The notes: a model not told the origin generated them from the letters alone. A stretch of 64,000 nucleotides of DNA from Ignavibacteria bacterium (GCA_016720835.1 JADKJW010000002.1:434001-498000), one strand, 5' to 3'. Counted from the first letter of the stretch, positions 19,367-29,127 are shown. Made by a program: numbers and translations.

Positions 19367-22146
19367 TTATGGAGGAGTTTCGGATTCTTGTGTCTGATTC
19401 GCGGACCGCAGCGCGTCGCGCGCGCGATCGATATCCGCGGCGCGCGGGGCGCGGGCGCCCATGGCGTCGAGCACCGCGAGGGTCTTGCCCGCGTCGCCGG
19501 TCATGCGCGCGATGTCCAGGAGGTAGCGGAAGGGCGAGTCGAGTCCGCGGACACCGCCCTCGCCGCTGCGCGGCGGCGCGCCAGGCGGCGCGTTCGACGC
19601 CGGAAAAATACCGGCCCGACCGCTGCTCCTCTCCCGCGCGGTGGTAGAGCGCGCCGACATCGAACAGGACGCGGTGGTCCGCGACGTCGACGAGCAGCGC
19701 GTCTTCGCAGGCTCGCAGCGCCAGCAGCGCCGCGGTCGGATTGTCGCGGATGTCGAGCTGATACGCCGCGTAACGCAGATACGCGTTGCGGACGGCGTCA
19801 CGGAAGGCGAGCGCCACGGGCTCGCGGAAGGTCAACGGATCGCGCGTCCCGGTCAGCAGAAAGCCCCTGCGGAGTCCGCGCGACGGCGCTCCCCTCCCGA
19901 GGAGGAGATGTGCGCCGAGCACGCCGGCGCGCACGGCGCCTTCGCCCGACGTGCGCACGGGCGTCAGCCGCATCGCCAGACCCTCGAGGCGCAGATTCGC
20001 GTCGAGACCCCGCAGCGATTCGCGCGGCGCGAACACGGAGAAGTACACGGGACGGCGCCATTCGGAAACGCGAATGATTTCGTCCATCATCAGATCGCGC
20101 AGCGAGCGCGAGAAACGGAACGTATCGGCCGCGGAATCGACGGTCGATGACGTGCGGCGCGCGCACCCGGTACGTCAGCGCCGCGACCGCGCGTCCGCGT
20201 GAGAGGGAATCTATCACCGCGCGCGGCAGCCCTTCCATGCTCTCGGCCAGAAAACGGCGCATCGTCCGCCGGTCCACAGGAACGCTGAGGTCCTGCCACT
20301 CGTCCGGCGATGACACGGCGAGGAGCGCGTCGCGGTCCAGCCGCGCGAAGGCGCCAATCTGCGCCGCGGTGTACGCGACCGGGAGCCGCGGACGACCGTC
20401 GGATCGCGGCGCGGTCTCGTGCAGGCAGTACCATTCCTCGGAGAGCAGGCCGAGATTCAGCACGCGCACGTCGGGACGCACGCCGAGCACGTCCTGTGCA
20501 TACAAGAGCGGAAAGGTGTCGTTGTCCCCCTCCGTGAAGAGCACGGCGTTCGAGTCGCAACTCTGCAGCATGTTGCAGGCGGCATCGCGCGCGGAGAAGT
20601 CCGCGTGCCGGTCGTGCGAGGGATGCGCCGAGAGGAACTGGAACCCGAAGAACAGCGCGGGCAACACCAGCGCCATCGAGAGGGCGGCGCCGCGCTCGGC
20701 CCGGCTCGCCGACGCGCTGCGACGCGTCAATGCGGCCACGAACCACGCGATGCCGATGCCGATCCAGAGCGCCATCACGAGAATCGTGCCCGCGTAGCGC
20801 GCGTCCGCCTCCCGCGCAAGCGGCAACGCGCCGGGGTCGATGAAGGCGGAGAGGGGCCCGCAGGCGAGCAGCACCGCGAAGAGGAACAGCGCGGCCGCAG
20901 GATTGTGACGGTAGAGGCGGAACAGACCCGCGAGGCCCATGACGAGGGGGATGCCGAACAGCAGCATCGGAAATGCGAAGGGGTGCCGCGTCCACGAGCC
21001 GCTCCCGGCGAAATGGTCGGCGGACGCCGGAGCAAACCACACGGGCGGCGCGCCGATGCGGTCGCCCGCGCGACCGACGGTGTTCCAGAGAAAATAACGG
21101 ACAAACTGATCCCGTACTCCGTACTGCATGCGCGCCGCAATCCCCGGTGCGGGAGCCGTCGCCTTGTCCTGCTCGAGCCAGTCCGCAAAACGGGACGCGG
21201 TCGCGGGATGCCCAAGGTCGAACGATGGATGCTGCGATGCCCGCAGCGGTATCACCAGCGCAGGAGAGGCGCCGGCGAGGAAGAGCACCGCGCACAACGC
21301 GGCGAAGTACGGGGCCGATCGGCCGGTCATGAAAGCCAGGATGGTGCCGGCCAGCAACAACGCGAGTGCGGCAAGAATCAGGGTGCCGCCGAGCGCAAGA
21401 GGTCCGGCTCCGGAACCGAAGAGCAGCACGGCAAGCCGCGCGATCGGCCCGAGGACGGAGGGATACGCGGCGAACACGACAAGCGCCGCGGAGGCGATGG
21501 CGATCAGCACTCCGCGCATGGACTGTTGCCAGATCCGCAAAACCACCAGCAGCAGGACGGGCGCCGCGACGAAGGCGAGTTCGCGTTGCACGGTGGTGGA
21601 GAGTCCGAGCAGAAAGGCCAGCAGGAGGAGCAGGCGCGAGGCGCCCGGCTCGGCCGACGTCCGCGCCCAGCGCAATGCGGCGATCAGGATCAGCGCGAGC
21701 AGGAACATCGCGGGAGCGGAGCCGCCGGCGGCGATGGCGGAATTCCAGAACGTGTCGCTCATCGCGAAATACGCGGCCGCGCCCGCGGCCCCTGCAAGCG
21801 CCGCCGCGCGGGTCGCGCCCCGCGAGAAGGCGCGCTCGTTCTCGCCGTGCAGCAGTTCCACGACGGCGGCGTACACCGCGACGACCGCCATGGCGGCCGT
21901 GACGGCGTTGAGGAGATTGATCGAGAATGCCCAGTCGAGGGACGGATGAAGCGGAGCGAGCAGGCGCGCGGCAAGGAGGAACAGCACGGACACGGACGCG
22001 TCGGGCACGCCGGGACCGGCCGACGCCGTCGCCAAGACGGCGTTGTCCCAGAAGGCCACGGAGGGGACCATCGTCGACGCGTACAGTGCGAACACCGTCG
22101 CGGCGATCGCGGCTCCCGTGAGGCGGTATGCGCGCCCGTGATTCAT
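19367..22146 (-). CDS. DUF2723 (TMEM260-like) polytopic membrane protein B, two frame changes
   Basis: A paralogue of the next gene downstream, about 925 residues if restored. Helices occupy the first ~500 residues. The conserved region FTEGDNDTFPLLYAQDV is present, but the N-terminal family motif FWDCGEF is here FWDNAVLA, so the acidic Glu is lost. The frame changes twice: near 20148 (VRAPHVI continues in another frame as TVDSAADTFRFSRS, leading to MMDEIIRVSEWRRPVYFSVF) and near 19575-19600 in a G/C-rich stretch (SGRYFSGVERAAW, then LDSPFRYLLDIARMTGD to the stop at 19367). Both look like base-calling or assembly errors because each side is good coding sequence. A C-terminal helical tail with TPR-like spacing is visible. 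Function is probably glycosyl transfer or an accessory to paralogue A. Confidence 0.72.
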
Positions 22147-22165
22147 GCTGCGTTGCGCGCCCGGC

Positions 22166-22438
22166 TCAGAGGGATTTCTGCTGATCGGGACTCTTCTTGC
22201 GGTAGATGATGCCGAGCGGCACGAGCACGCAGTAGCCGAGGATCAGGATGATGGGCGCGACGGTCACGGAGAGCGGGCTGGTCGCGTCGCCGGCCGCCAT
22301 CACGACGTAGCCGAGCAGAATGACCACGACGCCCGCGATGAGGATGACGTAGTTGCTCTTCTGCGGCAGGTCGACCTGACGGGTCGCGGCCGCTTTCGCT
22401 GCGCGCTTCTTCTGCGGAATGGGCTGGATTTTTGACAT
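22166..22438 (-). CDS. Small DUF3098-like membrane protein
   Basis: A 90-residue protein with a basic N-terminus (QKKRAAKAAATR), then SNYVILIAGVVVILLGYVVMAAGD and a second helix APIILILGYCVLVPLGIIY ending in KK. This two-helix layout, with the NYxxL start and the GYxxMxxGD segment, fits the DUF3098 family of Bacteroidota, which sits near cell-division or LolCDE-type ABC genes. ATG 22438 is chosen because the longer open frame is a shadow of lolD. It lies 64 bases after the LolD-type gene. Function unknown. Confidence 0.65.
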   Translation of the reverse strand: MSKIQPIPQKKRAAKAAATRQVDLPQKSNYVILIAGVVVILLGYVVMAAGDATSPLSVTVAPIILILGYCVLVPLGIIYRKKSPDQQKSL

Positions 22439-22502
22439 GGGTTCGCCTGAAAATGGTATCGTGAAACAGTAGAAGTCGTTGGGAAACGGCTGATGCCTGG
22501 TG

Positions 22503-23186
22503 TCAGCGCTCGCGCGCGAGGGCGCCGTCGTGCAAACGGTACAGCGCGTCCGCGCGCTTCGCCAGGCCCTCGTCGTGCGTGACGATGACGAAGGTCTGCC
22601 CGCGTTCCTTCGCGAGGCTCCAGAGCAACGCGTGCAGGGCGTCGGCGTTCTCTTCGTCGAGGTTGCCGGACGGCTCGTCGGCCAGCACCACCTGCGGTTC
22701 GTTCGCGAGCGCGCGCGCGACCGCCACGCGCTGCTGTTCGCCGCCCGAGAGTTCCGACGGACGCGCGTCTCCCCGATGCGCCACATGCACGAGTTCCAGA
22801 AGCGCGCGCGCGCGCGCCTCCGCCTCGGACCTGCTTTTCCCCGCGATGAGCGCGGGCAGCGCGATGTTTTCGGCCGCGCTGAATTCCGGCAGCAGATGGT
22901 GGAACTGGAAGACGAAACCCACGTTCGCGTTGCGGAAGGCCGCGCGTTCCGCGTCGGGCATCGTCAGCAGATCCCGCCCCCCGATCTCCACGCTGCCGGC
23001 GCTGGGGTGGTCGAGCGCCCCCATGATGTGGAGCAGCGTGCTCTTGCCCGCGCCCGACGCCCCGACAATCGCCGCGATTTCCCCCTTCCCGATGCTCAAC
23101 GACACCCCGCGGAGAACTTCGTGCTGCGCGGCGCCGGAGGCGTAGGATTTGGTGACGTTATGGACGGCGACGACGTGTGGGAGCAT
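22503..23186 (-). CDS. lolD: LolD-type ABC transporter ATP-binding protein
   Basis: A 227-residue ATPase with Walker A GASGAGKST, Q-loop VFQFHHLLPEFS, signature LSGGEQQRVAVARAL and Walker B VVLADEPSGNLDEE followed by the switch His in IVTHDEG. The GNLDEE segment and short length are typical of the LolD/MacB/FtsE group. It would power release of lipoproteins from the inner membrane to the outer-membrane carrier. The two permeases encoded directly upstream complete a LolCDE-like transporter. The exact substrate is by analogy. Confidence 0.85.
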   Translation of the reverse strand: MLPHVVAVHNVTKSYASGAAQHEVLRGVSLSIGKGEIAAIVGASGAGKSTLLHIMGALDHPSAGSVEIGGRDLLTMPDAERAAFRNANVGFVFQFHHLLPEFSAAENIALPALIAGKSRSEAEARARALLELVHVAHRGDARPSELSGGEQQRVAVARALANEPQVVLADEPSGNLDEENADALHALLWSLAKERGQTFVIVTHDEGLAKRADALYRLHDGALARER

Positions 23187-23269
23187 GAAAATTCCATTGA
23201 AACTTCAAAGATAGCACCGGACCCTTCGATCTCGCAAGCCGAAGCGGGGCGACCGCACGAATCGGGAAC

Positions 23270-24487
23270 TCACTCCCAGCGGATCGCATCGATGATCTCC
23301 ACGCTTTTGGCCCGCAATGCGGGATACCACGCCGCGAACACGCAGAGAAGAAAGGTCGACGCCGCGATGATCGCGATGTCTGAAAATCGCACTTCCACCG
23401 GCAGCGCCGGAATGATGAAGGCCGCATCGAGCGTGAATATCCCGTACGTCTGCTGCACCCACGCGAGGACCAGCCCGACGGCCAGCCCGGCGGCCGTTCC
23501 CGCACCGCCGATGACGATGCCCTGGAGCAGAAACACCCGCTGCACGCGGCGCGCCGACATCCCCATCGTGCGCAGAATGCCGATGTCGCGCTTCTTCTCC
23601 AGCACGAGCATGGTCAGCGACGCGAGAATGTTGAACACCGCGACGGCGATGATGATCCCGAGCAGGATGAACGCGGTCCACCGCTCGATCTGCATCACCG
23701 AGTACAGGTCCTTGTGCAGGTCGTACCAGGTCAGCACGTTCCACCCGGGTCCGAGAGCCTCAGCCAGACCGGCCTTCGCGCGGTCGCTGCGCGCGATGTC
23801 GTCGAAACGCATCTCGAAGCCGGTGTTGCCGCCCTCCATGCGCAGGAAGGCGCGCGCGGTGGGCAACGCCATGAAGATGTAGGAATTGTCGTAGCCCTTG
23901 TTGCGCGACGCGAAAATGCCGGTCACGGGACACCGGTACATCGTCGGTGTCACGAGCTGCGTGAGAATGCTCTCCATGCCCGCCGGACTCACGAGCAGCA
24001 GCGTGTCACCCACCGAGACGCGCATCTTGTCCGCAAGCGTCATCCCGATGAGCACGCCGCGCGGCGTCGCGAGGTCGAAGCGTCCGAGCACGACCTTGGA
24101 GCGCAGACCGCTGACGCGGTCCAGCATCGCGGTGTCGACGCCCTTCACCCACGCGAAATCGCTGTACCCTTTGGCGATGGCCATCGCCTTGCGCTCGACG
24201 AAGGGCGCGATGCCCGTGACGCCGGGCACGGCCCGCACGATCGCCTCCGCCTCCCGCGCGCTCCTGCCCTCCGTGCGCGGGATGCGCTCCACCTTCACGT
24301 GCGGATCGACGTCCTGCAGAATCGAAGTCACGAGCGTGTTGAAGCCGTTGAAGACGGACATCACGACGACGAGCGCCGCGACGCCGAAGGTGATGCCCAG
24401 CGTCGCCAGCAGCGAAATGATGTTGATGAAGGTGAACCGTTTCCGGCCCAGCAGGTAGCGGCGCGCGATGAAGTGTTCGACGCGCAT
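23270..24487 (-). CDS. LolC/LolE-type permease (second copy)
   Basis: A 405-residue FtsX/MacB-type permease. One helix at the N-terminus (INIISLLATLGITFGVAALVVVMSVFNGF) with the LolE-like start FIARRYLLGRKRF, a periplasmic domain of about 220 residues, then three C-terminal helices (AFILLGIIIAVAVFNILASLTMLVLEKKRDIGIL, GIVIGGAGTAAGLAVGLVLAWVQ, AAWYPALRAKSVEIIDAIRWE). The EKKRDIGILRTMG segment is diagnostic of the family. It starts 3 bases after the stop of its paralogue, and the LolD-type gene follows by 83 bases. Confidence 0.85.
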   Translation of the reverse strand: MRVEHFIARRYLLGRKRFTFINIISLLATLGITFGVAALVVVMSVFNGFNTLVTSILQDVDPHVKVERIPRTEGRSAREAEAIVRAVPGVTGIAPFVERKAMAIAKGYSDFAWVKGVDTAMLDRVSGLRSKVVLGRFDLATPRGVLIGMTLADKMRVSVGDTLLLVSPAGMESILTQLVTPTMYRCPVTGIFASRNKGYDNSYIFMALPTARAFLRMEGGNTGFEMRFDDIARSDRAKAGLAEALGPGWNVLTWYDLHKDLYSVMQIERWTAFILLGIIIAVAVFNILASLTMLVLEKKRDIGILRTMGMSARRVQRVFLLQGIVIGGAGTAAGLAVGLVLAWVQQTYGIFTLDAAFIIPALPVEVRFSDIAIIAASTFLLCVFAAWYPALRAKSVEIIDAIRWE

Positions 24488-24490
24488 CGC

Positions 24491-25705
24491 TCAGTGGAAA
24501 CGGATGGAGGTGACGGGATTGAGCCGCGCGCCGAGCCACGCCGGCACGAAGGACGACACGAAGGTGAGCGCGATCGCGGCCAGGGACGGCACGAGAAACA
24601 CCCACAGCGTCAGGTGTATCGGCACGGTGGTCATGTAGTACACGTCCTGCGGCAGGCGGAAGAACTGCCACTCCTGCTGCGCGAAACACAGGACGAAGGC
24701 CAGCGCCGAGCCGATCGCCGCGCCGAGGACGCCGACCGCGAGGCCCTGGTACATGAAGATCGCCCGGATGTTCCGCTTCGAAGCGCCCAGCGCGAGGAGA
24801 ATGCCGATGTCGGAGGTCTTCTCGATCACGAAGAGCAGGAGCGTCGCGATGATGTTGAACGCGGCGATGATGATCAGCGAGCCGACCACGACCGGGATCA
24901 GCTCCTGCTGCAGGTCGATCCAGACGAAGAGCGGGTGGTAGATCGCGAAGACGGTGCGCGGATCGAAGGGGTAGCCGAGCGCCGCGCGGATGCGGTCCGC
25001 GGTTCCCTCCGCGTCGTCCAGCGAGCGGCAGAGCACGTCGTAGCCGTTGATGCCGCCCGGCGCGCCGAAGAGCCGCTGCGCGGTGGGCAGCGCGGTGAAG
25101 ATGTACACGTCGTCGAAGTACTCCGCCATGCCGGTCTCGTACACGCCGCCGATGCGGCACTGCACCTTCGGGGCGTCCAGCGCGGTGCTGAGGTCGTTCA
25201 TGCCGACGAGCACGAGCTTGTCGTGCAGCTTCAGGCCGAGTTTGTCCGCGAGGCGCTTGCCGATGACGACCGCCGGCAGGCCGTCCGCGTCGCCGAGCGC
25301 GTAGCTCCCGGCGACGATGCGGCCGCGGAGCTGCGACACGTCCTGCGCCGTCTCCACGCCCTTCACCAGCACGCCGTCGATCTCGTCGAGCGTGACCACG
25401 ATGGCCTCGCGCTGCAGGAAGGGCGCGGCGGACGCCACGTTCCGGACGCCGCGCAGGGCGGTCATCCGCGCGGCGTCGTCGCGCATCACCACGTTGCGAA
25501 ACGTCGTCACCTGGATGTGCGCCGCGACGGTGATGATGTTGGCGCGCAGCTCGCGCTCGAAGCCGCCGAGGATGGTGAAGGTGATGATGAGCGCGGCCGT
25601 GCCGATCGCCACGCTGCCCACGGCCACGAGGGTCATGAACGAGAGGAAACGGGACATGTTCCGCTTCCGCAGGTAGCGCAGGGCGACGAAGGTCTCGAAG
25701 GCCAT
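24491..25705 (-). CDS. LolC/LolE-type permease (first copy)
   Basis: A 404-residue paralogue of the next gene with the same 1+3 transmembrane plan: an N-terminal FVALRYLRKRNMSRFLSF and helix LVAVGSVAIGTAALIITFTILGGF, a periplasmic domain, and C-terminal helices including VIEKTSDIGILLALGASKR. Together with the downstream permease and LolD it forms a heteromeric LolCDE-like lipoprotein release complex in the inner membrane. It lies 19 bases after prfB and is probably read from the same transcript. Confidence 0.85.
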   Translation of the reverse strand: MAFETFVALRYLRKRNMSRFLSFMTLVAVGSVAIGTAALIITFTILGGFERELRANIITVAAHIQVTTFRNVVMRDDAARMTALRGVRNVASAAPFLQREAIVVTLDEIDGVLVKGVETAQDVSQLRGRIVAGSYALGDADGLPAVVIGKRLADKLGLKLHDKLVLVGMNDLSTALDAPKVQCRIGGVYETGMAEYFDDVYIFTALPTAQRLFGAPGGINGYDVLCRSLDDAEGTADRIRAALGYPFDPRTVFAIYHPLFVWIDLQQELIPVVVGSLIIIAAFNIIATLLLFVIEKTSDIGILLALGASKRNIRAIFMYQGLAVGVLGAAIGSALAFVLCFAQQEWQFFRLPQDVYYMTTVPIHLTLWVFLVPSLAAIALTFVSSFVPAWLGARLNPVTSIRFH

Positions 25706-25724
25706 CGGGAGATTCTCGCGCCGC

Positions 25725-26844
25725 CTACGTCGGCATCGAGGCGACGGCGTTTCCGAACTGGAGGAGGTACGCCTTCGCGAACGCGTCGAGCCCGCCCGCC
25801 ATCACGCCCTGCACGTCGCTCGTCTCCGCTCCCGTGCGGTGGTCCTTCACCATCAGGTACGGCTGGAACACGTAGGAACGGATCTGGCTGCCCCACTCGA
25901 TCTTCTTCTTGGTGTCCTCGATCGCGGAGAGGCGGCTGGCCTCCTTCTCGCGCTCCACCTGGTAGAGGCGCGACTGCAGCATCTTCATCGCCGTGGCGCG
26001 GTTCTGATGCTGCGAGCGTTCCTGCTGGCAGGCGACCACGATGCCGCTCGGCATGTGCGTGATGCGCACGGCGGTCTCCACCTTGTTCACGTTCTGCCCG
26101 CCCTTGCCGCCGCTGCGGAAGGTGTCGACGCGTAAATCGGACGTGTTGATCTCAATCACGATGTCGTCGTCGACTTCCGGATACACGTACACCGACGCGA
26201 AGGACGTGTGCCGTCGCTTCGCGGCGTCGAACGGCGAGATGCGCACGAGCCGGTGCACGCCGATCTCGGATTTCAGGTAGCCGTATGCGTAGGGACCGAC
26301 GATCTCGAGCGTGGCGCTCTTGATGCCCGCGCCCTCCCCCTCGAGTTCATCCACCAGGGAAATGCTGAAGCCGAGTCGCTCGCAGTAGCGCATGTACATG
26401 CGGTACAGCATGTCGGTCCAGTCCTGCGACTCCGTCCCTCCCGCGCCCGAGTGGATCGTGATGATGGCGTTGCGGTGATCGTCCGGACCGGAGAGCATGT
26501 TCTTGAATTCGAGCCCTTCGAGCAAGGCGAGGAGTTTCTTGAGTTCCTCGTCGAGGTCGGCGCCCATCGCGGCGTCCTTCGATTCCTCCGCCATCTCGAT
26601 GAGGGTTTCGAAATCCGCGGCGGCGGCGGCCACGCTCTCGTAGAGATCCACCCATTCCTTGCGCGCGGAGATGTGCTGCATCACCTTCTGGGCGGCGATG
26701 TTGTCGTCCCAGAAGCCCGGCTGATGGGTCTTGTCTTCGGCGTTCGCTATCTCGGCTTTTTTGCGTTCGATGTCAAAGAAACCCCCGGAGATCGAGAACT
26801 CTGCGGCTGATGTCTTTGGCTTTTGCGGAATAGTCTTCAAACAT
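25725..26844 (-). CDS. prfB: Peptide chain release factor 2 with programmed +1 frameshift
   Basis: RF2 terminates translation at UGA and UAA. The protein has the SPF tripeptide for stop-codon reading (VRISPFDAAKRRHTS) and the GGQ motif (SGGKGGQNVNK) for peptide release. The true start is ATG 26844 (MFEDYSAKAKDISRRVLDLRGFL), which runs into an in-frame TGA at 26773-26775. The sequence GGGGGTTTCTTTGAC matches the classical RF2 autoregulatory site; a +1 slip at CTT-T gives LDIERKKAEIAN and the rest of the protein, about 372 residues. A longer upstream start in the second frame is not needed and lacks family similarity. High RF2 would terminate its own mRNA at this site. Confidence 0.95.
26772..26786 (-). 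promoter_or_regulatory. prfB programmed +1 frameshift signal
   Basis: On the minus strand GGGGG (26782-26786) acts as an internal Shine-Dalgarno stimulator, followed by TTT, the slippery CTT codon (26776-26778) and in-frame TGA (26773-26775) followed by C. The spacing equals that of the E. coli prfB site. Confidence 0.92.
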
Positions 26845-26856
26845 GGGATGCTCGCG

Positions 26857-27816
26857 TTATGGTGATTCGTGGTAGCGCTCGTAGGCGTCGATGATGTCCT
26901 TGACAAGGCGGTGCCGGACGACGTCCGATTTTTCGAAATAGACGAAGGAGACGCCTTCCACGCCCTTCAGAATATCCTGGATTTCCACCAGACCCGACAC
27001 CGAACGCTGCGGCAGGTCGATCTGCGTGATGTCCCCGGTGATGATCGCGCGCGAGTTCGCGCCGAGCCTCGTGAGGAACATCTTCATCTGCAGACTTGTC
27101 GCGTTCTGCGCCTCGTCGAGAATGATGAAGGCGTTGTTGAGGGTCCGGCCGCGCATGTATGCGAGCGGGACGATCTCGATGGCGCGCTTCTCCAGCGCGG
27201 TCTTCAGCTTCTCGCCCGGCATCATGTCGTCGAGCGCGTCGTAGAGCGGGCGGAGGTAGGGATCCACCTTCTCGCGCAGATCGCCGGGCAGGAAGCCGAG
27301 GCTCTCGCCCGCCTCCACCGCCGGACGCGCGAGCATGATCTTCAGCACCTCGTGATTCCGCAACGCGGCGACCGCGGCCGCCACCGCGAGGTAGGTCTTA
27401 CCCGTCCCCGCGGGACCGATCGCGAAGACGATGTCGTTCTGCCGCACGGCGCGCAGATACGCGATCTGCCCGGGAGTCTTCGCCTTGATATAGTCCTGCT
27501 TCGCGTACAGGACCACGGTATCGAGTTCCTCCGGAGGTATCTCGAAACCGCTGCCGCTCGTGAGAATGTCCAGCACGGTGTTGACGTCGCGTTCGGACAG
27601 CTGGTCCGTCCGGTTCACGACGAACACCAGTTCCTTGAGAATTTTTTCGGCATGGTCCACGGCGACGTCGTCGCCGCGCAGCAGGATGTTTCCGCCGCGT
27701 GCGACGATGGTGACGTCGAGCCGCTTCTCGATGATGCGCAGATGCGCGTCATTGACGCCGAAGAGGACAACGGGATTGGTGGCCGGGAGCTGTATGCGTC
27801 GTTCGATCGATTCCAC
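26857..27816 (-). CDS. PhoH-family NTPase (PhoH-like)
   Basis: A 319-residue protein with an N-terminal KH-like segment (residues 15-70), a P-loop GPAGTGKT at 134-141, the PhoH hallmark ARPAVEAGESLGFLPGDL, Walker B FIILDEAQN and a sensor TGDITQIDLP. Length and order match the bacterial PhoH/PhoL family, an ATP-binding protein linked to RNA metabolism and 16S rRNA maturation. It lies 12 bases before prfB and is probably co-transcribed with it. No YbeY gene is adjacent, although the two often neighbour each other. Confidence 0.92.
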   Translation of the reverse strand: MESIERRIQLPATNPVVLFGVNDAHLRIIEKRLDVTIVARGGNILLRGDDVAVDHAEKILKELVFVVNRTDQLSERDVNTVLDILTSGSGFEIPPEELDTVVLYAKQDYIKAKTPGQIAYLRAVRQNDIVFAIGPAGTGKTYLAVAAAVAALRNHEVLKIMLARPAVEAGESLGFLPGDLREKVDPYLRPLYDALDDMMPGEKLKTALEKRAIEIVPLAYMRGRTLNNAFIILDEAQNATSLQMKMFLTRLGANSRAIITGDITQIDLPQRSVSGLVEIQDILKGVEGVSFVYFEKSDVVRHRLVKDIIDAYERYHESP

Positions 27817-27853
27817 TGCAACTGACTTTCATGACTCGTGGTCGGAGAGAAAC

Positions 27854-27890
27854 GAAAAACCCTTACATCGTCTGAATGTAAGGGTTTTTC
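27854..27890. terminator. Bidirectional Rho-independent terminator
   Basis: A 15-bp perfect stem, GAAAAACCCTTACAT with ATGTAAGGGTTTTTC, and loop CGTCTGA. A-rich and T-rich arms give a U-tract in both directions. In the minus direction it ends the lipoprotein-LysM transcript upstream of phoH. Confidence 0.88.
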
Positions 27891-27936
27891 GGGACAATCG
27901 TTCAACGGAACGCGATGCCCGCGCGTCGGAGCGCGG

Positions 27937-28740
27937 TTATTTGTTCACGTTCTCGGGCGCCTTGGGCTGATCCGTGGTGCCGCCGGTTGCCGCCGCTTCG
28001 CGCTTCTGGCGATAGTACTTGCGCGCGGCGCTCTCTTCCTCGGGCGTCATGGGAGACGGCGCGGGAATCTTCAGGACCTGGCCCGGGAAAATGAGATCCG
28101 GGTTCTTGATCTGCTCGCGGTTCTTCTGCCAGATCTTCGGCCATTTGAAGGCGTCGCCGTAAATGTCCGGCTTCTTGGCGATGTTCCACAGACAGTCGCG
28201 ATCCTTGGCCCACGTGCCGACCGTGTAGGTCTTCTCGGCCTTGCTCAGCGTGTCGCGAAGACCCTTGATGGCTTCGCCCAGACGCTGCACACGGTCGAAG
28301 AATGCGGGGAGCAGACTGATCTTGTTGCCCGCGAGATTCTTGTACTCCTCTTCCGCCTGATCCACTTCCGCCTTGCGGGCGAGCAGGTCCATCGGCGAAA
28401 GGGCGGACAGTTCGGACACCGAATTCTCGAGGCGGCGGAGACGCGCGTCGTACGCTTCGATGTCGGCGCGGGTCGCGCCCACAAGCGCGTACAACTCGTC
28501 GACGCATTTCTCGTAGTCGGACTGTTTCTGCCTGAGCAGATTGTTCTTCTCGGTGAGCTGCGCATCGAGAGTGGATTCCTGACGCTTCAACTCGGACGTG
28601 CGGCTCTCGAGCTGCTTGATTTTCTCGACGGCCTGTTCTTCCGTCATTTTCTCCTCTTCCTGCGCGATTGCGATGCCGCTGCCGGCGATCAAGAGCGCGC
28701 CAAGGACGAGAGCGAAAAGTGCTGAGGTATAGCGTTTCAT
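27937..28740 (-). CDS. Exported coiled-coil protein with C-terminal LysM domain
   Basis: A 267-residue protein. ATG 28740 has an AGGAG ribosome-binding site and starts a signal peptide (SALFALVLGALLIAGSGIAIAQ). Residues ~30-170 are charged heptad-type helix (EEKMTEEQAVEKIKQLESR ... KNNLLRQKQSDYEKCVDEL). The C-terminal region (TYTVGTWAKDRDCLWNIA ... NPDLIFPGQVLKIP) is a LysM-type peptidoglycan-binding module with the typical IFPGQVLKIP ending. It is likely periplasmic and attached to peptidoglycan. The small lipoprotein gene upstream is in the same transcription unit and also makes coiled coil, so the two may form an envelope-spanning pair, which is inference. Confidence 0.8.
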   Translation of the reverse strand: MKRYTSALFALVLGALLIAGSGIAIAQEEEKMTEEQAVEKIKQLESRTSELKRQESTLDAQLTEKNNLLRQKQSDYEKCVDELYALVGATRADIEAYDARLRRLENSVSELSALSPMDLLARKAEVDQAEEEYKNLAGNKISLLPAFFDRVQRLGEAIKGLRDTLSKAEKTYTVGTWAKDRDCLWNIAKKPDIYGDAFKWPKIWQKNREQIKNPDLIFPGQVLKIPAPSPMTPEEESAARKYYRQKREAAATGGTTDQPKAPENVNK

Positions 28741-28778
28741 GGTGTGTTCTCCTGGGCTTTGCTGTTCAATCGTGCTGG

Positions 28779-29060
28779 TTACATTCCCTTCCAGTTGGCC
28801 AAACGCTGCTTCACCAGTTCTTTGTCCTTCGCGCACTGGTCAAGCTTGGCCTCCTGGGCGGAAATCTGACGATCGACAGAGCCGATCTGGGACTGCTTGC
28901 TCTGAATCGAGGCTTCCAGCGAACTGATCTCCCGCTCGAGCTGCCGGATACGATCCAACTGCTCCTGCGTCGCGTAGGAAGTGCACCCCGACATGAACGC
29001 TCCGGCGCTGATGAGGACGAATGCCGACACCAGCACCACATGATTCCGGAGTCTCTTCAT
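28779..29060 (-). CDS. Small coiled-coil lipoprotein
   Basis: A 93-residue protein with a lipoprotein signal peptide ending in the lipobox SAGAFMSGC (Cys 26). The mature part is one continuous heptad helix (LDRIRQLEREISSLEASIQ, KQSQIGSVDRQISAQEAKLDQ), Lpp-like in size and shape. It is probably an outer-membrane lipoprotein tethering or spacing the envelope. A GAGAG ribosome-binding site precedes ATG 29060, a good promoter lies 68 bases upstream and the LysM gene follows by 38 bases. Confidence 0.8.
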   Translation of the reverse strand: MKRLRNHVVLVSAFVLISAGAFMSGCTSYATQEQLDRIRQLEREISSLEASIQSKQSQIGSVDRQISAQEAKLDQCAKDKELVKQRLANWKGM

Positions 29061-29127
29061 TGCTGCTCTCCTTGAGGGTGGTAGGTTAAAGTAGAAAATT
29101 AGACTCGTCGTGTAACTGTAATTGCGC

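Noticed and set aside
26845..26906. Longer prfB start giving a 393-residue protein without a frameshift
   Set aside because: The family start and the classical frameshift site are present; the extra N-terminus has no family similarity.
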